From: Parabacteroides goldsteinii DSM 19448 = WAL 12034
GTDB taxonomy: Bacteria > Bacteroidota > Bacteroidia > Bacteroidales > Tannerellaceae
Direction of reading: 5' to 3'
Assembly: GCF_000969835.1 (NCBI RefSeq)
Contig: NZ_KQ033913.1
Coordinates: forward strand, 2,128,102-2,192,101
DNA length: 64,000 nucleotides
The stretch's first letter is position 1; every line of letters starts with the position of its first letter. Shown here piece after piece: positions 18,184 to 27,400 of this stretch. Below the pieces are notes generated by a model. It worked only from the letters and a program-made list of their open reading frames with translations. It did no database searches and was not told the origin of the DNA. The translations under genes and the position numbers were made by a program.

Positions 18184-18879
18184 ATGTTTACCGATACAAT
18201 GACTTTGACTGAAATGCAAAAAGAGGTTGGAAAAGATTACGATCCTCTTTTTCGCCGTATATATCATTTTCAAGATGAAACACGTCGTTTCTTTTTGAAA
18301 TCTAAAACTTTTCCTGTCTATAAAGTAATTAACTGGAAATCTTATGTAACTAATAACGAATGGACGGTTATTTTACTTGTCAGGGAAAAGAAATATGTCA
18401 ATGAACCAGCAGTTGTCCCTTTCGCTAAATATCAGTCATATGGTATGGGAGTTGTTTATATGCGACCTATTACAGACAAGTCATTCTTCGTCATAAATTA
18501 TACTCCCCATTTTTTCAGGCGATATCATGAGAGATACATTATTCCACAAAATTATAATATTACAGATACCGGAAAAAGAATTGAACATTTCTTTGTAAAT
18601 AATTCGATACCTTCCTACGATTTCTCACCTGCCAAAAACAATTTCATCGGATATTATAATCAAGGCATCATTTTCGGAGAACATACAGATGACAGAACCG
18701 CTTTAAAAGCTAAGACTTTTGTATCACGAACAATGTTGTATAACGATCAAGCAAGCACAGACGATGAGATCTCATTCATAAGACAAGAAGTTGCCAACTC
18801 ACCCGATTACCTTCGTGACAGAAACCAATTCTGGGGAGCTGAACGCTATGGCAAGCAGAGTTTGCACAGGGAGTTTTAA
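18184..18879 (+). CDS. Conserved-looking protein of unknown function
   Basis: About 231 residues, not recognised. Soluble, rich in aromatic and basic residues, with no signal peptide or membrane segment. A central block (FFVINYTPHFFRRYHERYI) with several His, Arg and Tyr residues could be an active or binding site. The frame opens further upstream (18121, 18160), but the promoter at 18146 favours ATG 18184, reading MFTDTMTLTEMQKEV. It stands alone between tag and a convergent Cys-rich peptide gene. Confidence 0.6.
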   Translation: MFTDTMTLTEMQKEVGKDYDPLFRRIYHFQDETRRFFLKSKTFPVYKVINWKSYVTNNEWTVILLVREKKYVNEPAVVPFAKYQSYGMGVVYMRPITDKSFFVINYTPHFFRRYHERYIIPQNYNITDTGKRIEHFFVNNSIPSYDFSPAKNNFIGYYNQGIIFGEHTDDRTALKAKTFVSRTMLYNDQASTDDEISFIRQEVANSPDYLRDRNQFWGAERYGKQSLHREF

Positions 18880-18913
18880 TATTCCCCAAATAGAAAAAGG
18901 GATGAAATAAAAA

Positions 18914-18944
18914 AGATCGCCTCATTCTTCTTTTGAAGCGATCT
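18914..18944. terminator. Bidirectional terminator hairpin
   Basis: AGATCGC (18914-18920) pairs with GCGATCT (18938-18944), flanked by an A-run on the left and CTTTTT on the right. It serves the unknown gene on the plus strand and probably the Cys-rich peptide gene on the minus strand. A second short hairpin, AGTCAA-AAC-TTGACT with T-run, follows at 18953-18971. Confidence 0.65.
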
Positions 18945-18969
18945 CTTTTTAAAGTCAAAACTTGACTTT

Positions 18970-19248
18970 TTACATTTTCTTTGGTGTTGTTTCTTTCTGA
19001 TCTTTCTTACAATTGCATTTTTCTGCTTTGCACCCTTTACTGTCAGCCTTGCCACATTCATCTTTACAAGCTGACATCATGGACTTATCGCACTTTTTGT
19101 CACATTTTTCCTTACATTTCTTATCACACTTCTTTCCACACTGTTCAGTCTTTGTACATTTCCGGTCTTTCTTGTCACTTTGTGCATTAACAAATGTTAT
19201 TGCTCCGGTTGCTACCAGCATCATTACGCATACAATAATCTTTTTCAT
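18970..19248 (-). CDS. Small secreted Cys/Lys-rich protein
   Basis: 92 residues: a signal peptide (MKKIIVCVMMLVATGAITF, cleavage probably after VNAQ), then a mature region of about 70 residues with eleven Cys arranged as C-x3-C pairs (KCDKKC, KCKEKC, CDECGK, KCNCKK) within a strongly Lys-rich background. It resembles a metallothionein-like metal or oxidant buffer in spacing, but no family was recognised. The alternative upstream start (TTG at 19296) lies inside a probable promoter (caaagatc at 19294-19301), so ATG 19248 is preferred. Confidence 0.6.
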   Translation of the reverse strand: MKKIIVCVMMLVATGAITFVNAQSDKKDRKCTKTEQCGKKCDKKCKEKCDKKCDKSMMSACKDECGKADSKGCKAEKCNCKKDQKETTPKKM

Positions 19249-19402
19249 ACAGAGTCTTTTTTTATTCTTACTTATTGGATTTATTCCTTTTTGCAAAGAT
19301 CTATATATCAGACTTCAATATTATTGGCAATATTGCCTTTAAGATTATCAATTATCCCTTATTTGCCGGAAAGCAACAGGTGGACAGTAATAATCAAATC
19401 AT

Positions 19403-20113
19403 TTATGACTTCATTCTCTCCTTGATTTTTCCCCAGGCATGTGTGTCGAACAGACAGCTACTCCGCATCGTATCATACATTTCTTTAAATCGGGACATCG
19501 GTATCATAAAACTTAAAATATCCGGTTCAAAATAAGGGCGTACAGAAGGATCGAAAAACCCGATGAAGGTACGTTTTCCTCCTCTCGCATTCTCAATAAC
19601 GGCTTGTGTGACTACAGAGCAACAACCAGAACCGAATAGAGAGGTAACGGCATCCTCTGAATTATTATCGAAAAAGGCCCAGGTTGCCAAACCGGAAAGC
19701 ATATCGGGTGTCGCCAAAAACAGGATACCTTCCAGATTGTCAAAGTTCTCGACTTTATCCATTCGGGCAAAATTCAGATAATCCATCTTTGCTCTCGGAA
19801 CCTGCAACTCTTCCAAAAACTCAGAAACACCTTCGGGTGTTTGTTTATATTTTTCTTTTAAAGACACAAATCCGGGAATCCGTTCAGGCATCTCCGTAAA
19901 ACCCGTATAGAATTTTCCGCCACCACAACCGATAGTTTCCACACTCAAACTAACCGTTTGTCCGGCTCTGACCTCTTTCATGCATTTGAATAAACATCCT
20001 CCGATTTTATCGACCGGGGTTACCGGTTGCTCCGAATACCAAAAGACAATAGGAAGATCGACTTTATCTCCGAAGGCTTCGCGATAGTTATTGAGAAATA
20101 CTTGTATGCCCAT
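19403..20113 (-). CDS. DUF169 domain protein
   Basis: 236 residues of the DUF169 family (COG2043), whose biochemical role is not established. Typical features are seen: a Cys-containing segment near residue 40 (IGGCLFKCMKEVRAG), a Gly/Cys-rich loop (VETIGCGGGKFYTGF), the segment LFGSGCCSVVTQAV and a late VRPYFEPDILSFMIPMSRF. The repeated cysteines suggest metal or cofactor binding; this is inference. Transcribed alone from TATATTTG at 20146-20139. Confidence 0.75.
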   Translation of the reverse strand: MGIQVFLNNYREAFGDKVDLPIVFWYSEQPVTPVDKIGGCLFKCMKEVRAGQTVSLSVETIGCGGGKFYTGFTEMPERIPGFVSLKEKYKQTPEGVSEFLEELQVPRAKMDYLNFARMDKVENFDNLEGILFLATPDMLSGLATWAFFDNNSEDAVTSLFGSGCCSVVTQAVIENARGGKRTFIGFFDPSVRPYFEPDILSFMIPMSRFKEMYDTMRSSCLFDTHAWGKIKERMKS

Positions 20114-20138
20114 GATACAGATGATTTATTGGTTTTGT

Positions 20139-20308
20139 CAAATATACGAAAAGATTCTATATGTTATGACTGCAAATATCAAAACAATCTGGTCGATAGC
20201 TATATTCACATTACTGGCATCCATTAAAGATACAGTTCTTATCATCCGGATGAAAAAGCAGGAATTAAACAGAAGAGTTCAATTTTCATTAGAATAATAG
20301 TATATTTG
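20139..20308. promoter_or_regulatory. Divergent promoters for DUF169 and the MBL hydrolase
   Basis: TATATTTG on the minus strand (20146-20139) drives the DUF169 gene. TATATTTG on the plus strand (20301-20308) lies 38 bases before the hydrolase ATG. Short frames crossing this spacer show no coding character. Confidence 0.5.
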
Positions 20309-20345
20309 AACTGTTATTTTCAATATCAATCTAAAGACTACAGCC

Positions 20346-21236
20346 ATGTACGAACTTCAGCAAGTTGGCGAAAAAAGCTACTACATAAATTCTCCGGCGA
20401 AAATCGGCATCTATCGGCAAAATGAGACAGATATTTATCTGATCGACAGTGGCAACGACAAAGAAGCCGCCAAGAAAATCATTAAAATTGCCGCACAACA
20501 AAACTGGACGATAAAAGGAATTGTCAATACCCATTCCAATGCTGACCATATCGGAGGGAATGCCTATTTGCAACAACAAGTCGGCTGCCCTGTCTTTGCA
20601 AATGGAATAGAGGCTGCTTTTACACAATATCCGATATTGGAGCCATCGTTTTTATATGGAGGATACCCTTGTAAGGACTTACGTAACAAGTTTCTGATGG
20701 CTAAAGAAAGTCAGACATTACCTTTTTCGGACAAGGATTTTCCCCAAGAGCTGGAAGTCATTCCCCTGCCCGGTCATTTTTTTGATATGGCGGGATTCCG
20801 TACTCCGGATGATACTGTTTTTCTGGCAGACTGTATCAGTAGTGAAAATACCCTCAACAAATATCAGGTTTCTTTCATTTATAATGTAGCCCAATATCTG
20901 GAAACACTTGATTTCGTTGAAAAAATCGAGGCGGCCTGTTTTGTTCCTTCACATGCGGAAATGACGGCAGACATCAAAGGGCTGGTTGCCATCAACCGAA
21001 ACAAGATCTACGAGATTACCGATACCCTACTCGAAATCTGCTCCACCCCTCAAAATAGCGAAAACATCCTTCAGATGCTTTTCGACAAATACGAATTATC
21101 TATGAACTTTGAACAATACGTACTGGTAGGTAGTACTATCCGTTCCTATCTTTCCTGGCTCAAAGATCTCGGTAAATTATCCGTCAGTTTTGAGAATAAC
21201 ATGCTCCAATGGAAAAATATTCAATCATCAAATTAA
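20346..21236 (+). CDS. Metallo-beta-lactamase-fold hydrolase
   Basis: 296 residues. The zinc-site signature appears as VNTHSNADHIGGN (HxxxDH, about residues 59-71), followed by the later metal ligands in PLPGHFFDMAGF and VFLADCISSEN, and a final His in FVPSHAEMT. Such proteins hydrolyse thioesters, lactones or act as glyoxalase II; the substrate cannot be read from sequence. The C-terminal 80 residues look helical, outside the MBL core. Its 3' end is 10 bases from the next gene, so the two form a unit. Confidence 0.82.
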   Translation: MYELQQVGEKSYYINSPAKIGIYRQNETDIYLIDSGNDKEAAKKIIKIAAQQNWTIKGIVNTHSNADHIGGNAYLQQQVGCPVFANGIEAAFTQYPILEPSFLYGGYPCKDLRNKFLMAKESQTLPFSDKDFPQELEVIPLPGHFFDMAGFRTPDDTVFLADCISSENTLNKYQVSFIYNVAQYLETLDFVEKIEAACFVPSHAEMTADIKGLVAINRNKIYEITDTLLEICSTPQNSENILQMLFDKYELSMNFEQYVLVGSTIRSYLSWLKDLGKLSVSFENNMLQWKNIQSSN

Positions 21237-21246
21237 ATTCAACACC

Positions 21247-21702
21247 ATGAAAATTATATCAGTACGAGAGAATCCGACCTATAAGGATATCGCTATCAAC
21301 TATTTTCAAAGCAAATGGCCTTCCGTATACCCTGTGCTCTATGAAGATTCTATTAATCACAGTATAGATTCTCCGAATCCACTTCCTCAATGGTATCTAT
21401 TGGAAAAGGATAATGAAATAATTGGTTGCGCCGGGCTGATCACCAATGATTTTATCAGCCGGATGGATTTGTATCCGTGGGTTTGTGCCGTATATATAGA
21501 TGAAAACCACCGGGGACATTTTTACAGTACGCTTTTATTGGAGAAAGCCAAAGAAGATACGATTAAAGCCGGTTTTAGCAGATTATACCTCAGTACGGAA
21601 CATATCGGATTCTATGAAAAGCTGGGATTCAAATATATAGGTCAAGGTTACCATCCTTGGGAAGACGAATCACGCATCTATGAAATAGAGGTAAAAACAT
21701 AA
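21247..21702 (+). CDS. GNAT-family N-acetyltransferase
   Basis: 151 residues. A GNAT fold is indicated by the acetyl-CoA loop region WVCAVYIDENHRGHFYSTLL (about residues 79-98) and the later YLSTEHIGFYEKLGFKYIGQG. Family members acetylate amines of antibiotics, metabolites or proteins; the substrate is unknown. The frame extends upstream to 21190, but that stretch overlaps the hydrolase gene, so ATG 21247 (MKIISVRENPTYKD) is chosen. Confidence 0.83.
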   Translation: MKIISVRENPTYKDIAINYFQSKWPSVYPVLYEDSINHSIDSPNPLPQWYLLEKDNEIIGCAGLITNDFISRMDLYPWVCAVYIDENHRGHFYSTLLLEKAKEDTIKAGFSRLYLSTEHIGFYEKLGFKYIGQGYHPWEDESRIYEIEVKT

Positions 21703-21773
21703 TTCTACCGAATAACAATGATTATACTGAAACTTTTTCAGCATAAGTCATGCTTTGATTTTGAATAAATACA

Positions 21774-21781
21774 TATATTTG
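21774..21781 (+). promoter_or_regulatory. -7 promoter element of the kinase-like gene
   Basis: TATATTTG, 16 bases upstream of the first ATG (21798), consistent with a very short leader. Confidence 0.45.
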
Positions 21782-21797
21782 CTTCTAATAAAAAATT

Positions 21798-23330
21798 ATG
21801 TTTATGAGAAGCACGTATTTTATCATCACCCTCGCGATTTGCTTCTGCATGTCTCTCCATGCGGAAAACAAAGCAAATAATTACATGAAACAGGCTCAAA
21901 GTAGCCTGGAACAAAAGGACTTTACCAAAGCCCGTTATCTTTTTCTGCAAGCTTACAAAGCCTTCTCGAACGAAGGAGACTATACACAAGCCATCGATTG
22001 CGGAACAAAAGCGACGTACCTGTACTATCGCGAAAACTATTATCAGGAAGCATTCGAGCTTTGCAGGCAAATGACGCAGTTTCTTTTAACCGAAGAACAG
22101 AAAGCGCAAAAGACCTTCTACGACCAACGTTTCCAATTGACAAAAGAACGGTTGCAGATGTACATAAAACTCAAAAACGCGGCACAGGCACAGCTTCAAC
22201 TCAACACGTTGGATAATCTGGTAAGCCAGGCAGGCAGCGAAAAACTCGCTGAAGACTTTTTATATACCCAGGCAAGTTATTATTATACATTCGGACAAAA
22301 CGAACAGGGAGATGCCAGCTTCAGCAAACTCATCAACCAATATAAGGATAAAAAAGAGTACGACAAGGTAAGCGAATGTTACAAGCACCTGATCACAATA
22401 GCCCGCTCAGCCAATAACGCCCCGTTAATGGAACGTACTTACGAAAAATATATCGTCTGGACCGATTCCGTTAAAGCGCTTAATGCACAGGATGAACTGG
22501 GAGCATTGCAGTTAAAGTATGACGACAGCCTGAAAACTATACAGGAAAAAGACGACAAACTATCAGGCAAACAATACATGATAGTAGGTCTTTGCACACT
22601 GGTTGTCATTCTTATCGCCGGATTGCTTTTCGTAGCATTCCTGTTATTACGCTTCATTGTGCTCAACAAAAAGCTGAAAAACATCATCCAGACAACCAAC
22701 GAGCACAGCGAACAGCAAACCAAATTTATCCAAAGCATATCGGAGCAAATGAAACCGACTCTCGATAAGCTCAATGTATCGGCAGAAGAATTACGAGCCG
22801 AAGCAATTCTGACACGTGTAAATGCCTTGAAGCAATTCAGTGTAAACATCCAGGAATTATCTTCTCTTGAAAGTTCTTTAATGGAACCGTACGAAGTACA
22901 ATCGTTCAATATGGGTAGTTTCTGCAAAAAAACGATGGATAAGGTAAAAGATAAAATCCATCCGGATGTAGAAGTAATTGTTGATGCCCCTCAACTGGAA
23001 GTAAAAACAAACGCAGAACAACTGGAACGTATTTTATTACATCTGTTGAATAATGCAGCTTCACATACGACTTCCGGTAAAATATGGCTGGAATTCAAGA
23101 GAAAGGGAGCACACCTTTGCCACATCATCGTTACAGATAACGGAACAGGTATTCCCGACGAATTAAAAGAAAACCTCTTCAAACCATTCAGCGAAGTCAA
23201 AGATTTGGCAGAAGGAGACGGACTAGGTTTGCCTATCTGTGCCCTGATCGCCAACAAACTGAACGGCAGCCTTTCAATTGATATGGATTATAAAAAGGGA
23301 TGCCGGTTTATTCTGGTATTACAGATATAA
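21798..23330 (+). CDS. TPR sensor protein with histidine-kinase ATPase domain but no acceptor His
   Basis: 510 residues: signal peptide (1 to about 22), TPR-like periplasmic region (about 28-250), one membrane helix (about 258-285, MIVGLCTLVVILIAGLLFVA), a coiled HisKA-like segment and a C-terminal HATPase. The ATPase is intact: N box HLLNNAASHT, G1 TDNGTGIP, F box FKPFS, G2 GDGLGLPIC. Where kinases have S-H-E-L-R-T-P, this protein reads ISEQMKPTL, so Glu316 replaces the phospho-acceptor His. No response regulator is adjacent. It may be a pseudokinase, or phosphorylate by another route. Confidence 0.82.
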   Translation: MFMRSTYFIITLAICFCMSLHAENKANNYMKQAQSSLEQKDFTKARYLFLQAYKAFSNEGDYTQAIDCGTKATYLYYRENYYQEAFELCRQMTQFLLTEEQKAQKTFYDQRFQLTKERLQMYIKLKNAAQAQLQLNTLDNLVSQAGSEKLAEDFLYTQASYYYTFGQNEQGDASFSKLINQYKDKKEYDKVSECYKHLITIARSANNAPLMERTYEKYIVWTDSVKALNAQDELGALQLKYDDSLKTIQEKDDKLSGKQYMIVGLCTLVVILIAGLLFVAFLLLRFIVLNKKLKNIIQTTNEHSEQQTKFIQSISEQMKPTLDKLNVSAEELRAEAILTRVNALKQFSVNIQELSSLESSLMEPYEVQSFNMGSFCKKTMDKVKDKIHPDVEVIVDAPQLEVKTNAEQLERILLHLLNNAASHTTSGKIWLEFKRKGAHLCHIIVTDNGTGIPDELKENLFKPFSEVKDLAEGDGLGLPICALIANKLNGSLSIDMDYKKGCRFILVLQI

Positions 23331-23358
23331 AGGAAACTGTTCACTATTTACGAAAAAC

Positions 23359-24183
23359 TCATTTAATAAAAGTCTTCCGATATTCCCGGAAGACTTTTTT
23401 ATTTGCCGCCTCCCCCGTAAGAAGATATTCAAAACCCAGCTTCTCACAAACCCTGACGGATGCCATATTCTGATCGTACATACGGGCAATAAGTTCCGTA
23501 CAACCCAATCGGCTAAAAGCATAGTCGATCAAACCCTGACATACTTCCGTTCCATATCCTTTATTCCAATACGCTTGATCGATAATGTAACCAACCTCCA
23601 TTTTCCCAGGATCTGAAAATGAGTTGAACAGTCCGGCTTCACCTATAATATTGTTTTCTCCCCTCATCTTAACAACAAACACACCATATCCTTCCGGGTA
23701 TCCAGTTTCATTCGTTGCCTTATAACGAGCTTTTAATTCCTGCAAAGTCCAGTCATACCTGCCGGACTGGATGTATTTCATATTTTCTTCCTGAGTATAG
23801 ATAGCTAAAAGAGCCTTCAGTTCCTCTTCTATGGTAATTTCCTTTATTACCAGTCTTTCCGTTTCAAAATGGATCATACGATTATAGTTATCAAGAAAAA
23901 CATCAGTACCTAATGCAAGAAGACGTTGGTTTTCAATAAAGTTCTGTCCATATTTGAGCCATCGTTTGGTAAATGACTTAAATTTACTGCATGGAAAAAT
24001 CCGGCATTGGAAACAATGGGTAATACCTTTTTCCTTACAACACAAATGAAATGTTTTGCACCGTTCACATTTATCTGAATATTCGGCACCCTTGCAAGGT
24101 TTCTTTATCCGCGTATAGTTTGGGCAGCCTCCACAAAAGACACCGCAAGCCGGAACTCTCCCATTGTAAATAATATCAATCAT
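23359..24183 (-). CDS. Fusion of a DUF3795 Cys-rich domain and a GNAT acetyltransferase
   Basis: 274 residues with two parts. Residues 1 to about 85 hold about eleven Cys in a DUF3795-like pattern (ACGVFCGGCPNY, KCERCKTFHLCC, HCFQCRIFPC), probably binding zinc or an Fe-S cluster. Residues about 105-274 form a RimJ/RimL-type GNAT domain (ETERLVIKEI, MEVGYIIDQAYWNKGYGTEV, NMASVRVCEKLGFEYLLTG). The fusion suggests a redox- or metal-sensitive acetyltransferase; the substrate is unknown. A -7 element TATCTTTG lies at 24215-24208. Confidence 0.8.
   Translation of the reverse strand: MIDIIYNGRVPACGVFCGGCPNYTRIKKPCKGAEYSDKCERCKTFHLCCKEKGITHCFQCRIFPCSKFKSFTKRWLKYGQNFIENQRLLALGTDVFLDNYNRMIHFETERLVIKEITIEEELKALLAIYTQEENMKYIQSGRYDWTLQELKARYKATNETGYPEGYGVFVVKMRGENNIIGEAGLFNSFSDPGKMEVGYIIDQAYWNKGYGTEVCQGLIDYAFSRLGCTELIARMYDQNMASVRVCEKLGFEYLLTGEAANKKVFREYRKTFIK
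23366..23402. terminator. Terminator overlapping the 3' end of the DUF3795-GNAT gene
   Basis: AAAAGTCTTCC (23368-23378) pairs with GGAAGACTTTT (23388-23398), followed by T residues on the plus strand. It ends the kinase-like transcript while also coding the last residues of the convergent gene. Confidence 0.75.
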
Positions 24184-24429
24184 ACAAAGATTTCATTTTA
24201 TTTCTAACAAAGATAAACAAAATACAGGGTTTACATTATCAAAATGATAGTTATTTCAAACTATTAAAAGAAACAGCTCCTTTCATTTTACAACCAAACA
24301 ACCGTCCATTGATTTCATATTAACATTAAAACAGCTACTATCATGTCAAATAGAAACCAACCGCTCTAATAAACAAAAAAAACGTCAGTATTTAACACAA
24401 GTATACATATCATTATGCAAGAAACAAAC

Positions 24430-24437
24430 TATATTTG
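24430..24437 (+). promoter_or_regulatory. -7 promoter element of gltB-gltD-asnB
   Basis: TATATTTG, 53 bases before the gltB ATG. The remaining spacer from 24216 is AT-rich and shows no other feature. Confidence 0.5.
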
Positions 24438-24490
24438 TCGAACAATTTGACAACAAAACAGGTATTAAGCAAACATAAAGTCAACAAACA

Positions 24491-27400
24491 ATGAAAGAAC
24501 AGATCTATTTGAACAGAAAGCAAGGATTATACGATCCTGCGAATGAACACGACGCGTGTGGAGTCGGAATGTTAGTTAACATTCACGGAGGAAAGTCGCA
24601 CGACATTGTAGAGTCAGCCCTTAAAGTATTGGAAAATATGCGTCACCGGGGTGCAGAAGGTGCCGACAACAAGACTGGTGACGGTGCTGGTATCTTACTT
24701 CAGATCCCTCACGAATTTATTTTGTTGCAAGGGATTCCCGTTCCTGAAAAGGGAAAATACGGGACAGGTCTGGTCTTTCTTCCCAAAGACGAAGCACAAC
24801 GCTCTGCCATCCTCAGTATTATGATCGAGGAGATTGAAAAGGAAGGTCTTACCCTGATGCATCTGCGGAAAGTTCCTGTGAACAGTGACATACTGGGAAA
24901 AGACGCACTGGCAACAGAACCGGATATCAAACAAATTTTTGTCACCGGTTGCGATAATCAGCAGGAACTGGAATTGAAGTTGTACGTGATACGTAAACGC
25001 ATAGAAAACAAGGTAGCAGCTTCTGACCTGGCGGCAAAGAATGACTTCTATGTAGCGTCTTTATCTACCAGGAATATTGTATATAAAGGAATGCTGGAAT
25101 CCATGCAGCTCCGTCATTACTTCCCTGACCTGACAAATAACTACTTTACAAGCGGGTTGGCATTGGTTCACTCCCGCTTCAGTACGAACACATTTCCGAC
25201 CTGGAGCCTGGCACAACCTTTCCGCCTGCTGGCTCATAACGGAGAGATCAATACGATCCGCGGGAATCGGGGATGGATGGAAGCGCGTGAAAGCGTACTC
25301 ACCTCTCCTACCATCGGCAACATTGAGAGTATCCGTCCGATCATTCAGCCGGGGATGAGCGATAGCGCTTCGCTGGATAATGTGCTGGAGTTTCTGGTGG
25401 CATCAGGGTTGAGCCTGCCGCATGCCATGGCGATGCTCGTTCCCGAAAGTTCGAATGAAAAGAATCCGATATCGGAAGACCTGAAAGCGTTCTATGAATA
25501 TCATTCCATATTGATGGAGCCCTGGGACGGTCCGGCAGCCCTGCTCTTCAGCGACGGACGGTTTGCCGGCGGAATGCTCGACCGCAACGGTCTACGTCCG
25601 GCTCGTTATCTGATCACTAAAAACGATATGATGCTGGTAGCTTCCGAGGTCGGCGTTATGGATTTTGAAGCGAATGAGATCAAAGAAAAGGGACGCCTGC
25701 AACCGGGAAAAATATTAATGGTCGATACAGAAAAAGGGGAAATCTATTATGACGGCGAACTAAAAAAACAACTTGCTGAAGCCAAACCGTATAAGACATG
25801 GCTGGCAAATAACCGCGTGGAACTGGACGAACTGAAATCCGGACGCAAAGTTCCGCATACGGTAGACAACTACGACAAATTACTGCGTACTTTCGGTTAC
25901 AGCCGTGAAGACATAGAAAAGATCATCGTCCCGATGTGCACCGGAGGCGCCGAACCCGTCGGTTCCATGGGTAACGACACACCGTTGGCTGTCCTCTCCG
26001 ACCGTCCGCAGTTATTATACAACTATTTCCGCCAGCAGTTCGCACAAGTGACTAATCCGCCGATCGACCCGATCCGCGAAGAACTGGTGATGAGCCTGGA
26101 AGAATATATCGGCGCGGTAGGTAACAATATTCTGGTGCCTAGCGAAAGCCATTGCAAGATGGTACGGTTAAATCATCCGATCCTGACCAACACACAACTG
26201 GACTTGCTGTGCAATATCCGGTACAAAGGTTTCAACGCCGTCAAACTCCCGATGCTGTTTGAAGCAGCCAAAGGACGTGAAGGTCTGAAGTCGGCCCTCG
26301 ACGAACTATGCAAAAAAGCGGAACAATCCGTTACCGATGGAGTGAATTACATCATCCTGAGTGATAAAAATGTCGATGAAAAGCTGGCACCGATCCCTTC
26401 CCTCCTCGCCGTCAGCGCAGTTCATCACCATCTGATCTCCGTACAGAAACGGGTACAAACAGCCCTGGTTGTTGAAACGGGTGAGATGCGTGAAGTAATG
26501 CATGCCGCATTGTTGTTGGGATACGGGGCGAGCGCCATCAATCCTTATATGGTCTTTGCCATCCTGAAAGAACTGGAAGACAAACATGAAATACAATTAA
26601 ACTATGAAACGGCCCGTAAGAATTATGTAAAATCCATCTGTAAAGGACTGTTTAAAGTCATGAGCAAGATGGGGATCAGTACTATCCGCAGTTACCGGGG
26701 AGCCAAATTGTTCGAAGCAGTCGGCCTGGATGCAGAACTGGCACGCACTTATTTCGGCGGTACGACCAGCAACGTCGGTGGCATCCGCCTGGACGAGATT
26801 GCACGCGATTCGATCGCTATGCACCATCAGGCATTCGACCAACCGGTAGACAGCATGTTGGAACACAAAGGTATTTACAGTTTCCGGAAAGACGGTGAGA
26901 AACATGCCTGGAACCCGGAAACCATCTCTACCCTGCAACTGGCAACCCGTTTGGGAAGTTACAAGAAATTCAAGGAATATTCGCGAATGGTGGACGAAAA
27001 GGAATCTCCCATCTTCCTCCGTGACTTCCTGACTTTCAAAAAACAAAAATCCATCCCGATCGAACAGGTGGAACCGGCGGAAGAAATCATGAAACGGTTC
27101 GTTACCGGTGCCATGAGCTTCGGTTCGATCAGCAAGGAAGCGCATGAAACGATGGCGATGGCCATGAACAAGATACACGGCCGGAGCAATACCGGAGAAG
27201 GTGGCGAAGATCCTGCCCGGTTCACTCCGCGCGAAGATGGTTTATCTCTCCGCTCTTCCATCAAACAGGTGGCATCGGGACGTTTCGGCGTAACAACGGA
27301 ATACCTGGTAAATGCAGATGAGATACAAATCAAGGTGGCCCAGGGAGCCAAGCCGGGAGAAGGCGGGCAGTTGCCGGGGTACAAGGTGAACGACATCATT

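Noticed and set aside
20091..20297. 68-codon frame with a hydrophobic stretch between DUF169 and the hydrolase
   Set aside because: It overlaps the divergent promoters and the DUF169 start, and shows no conserved pattern.
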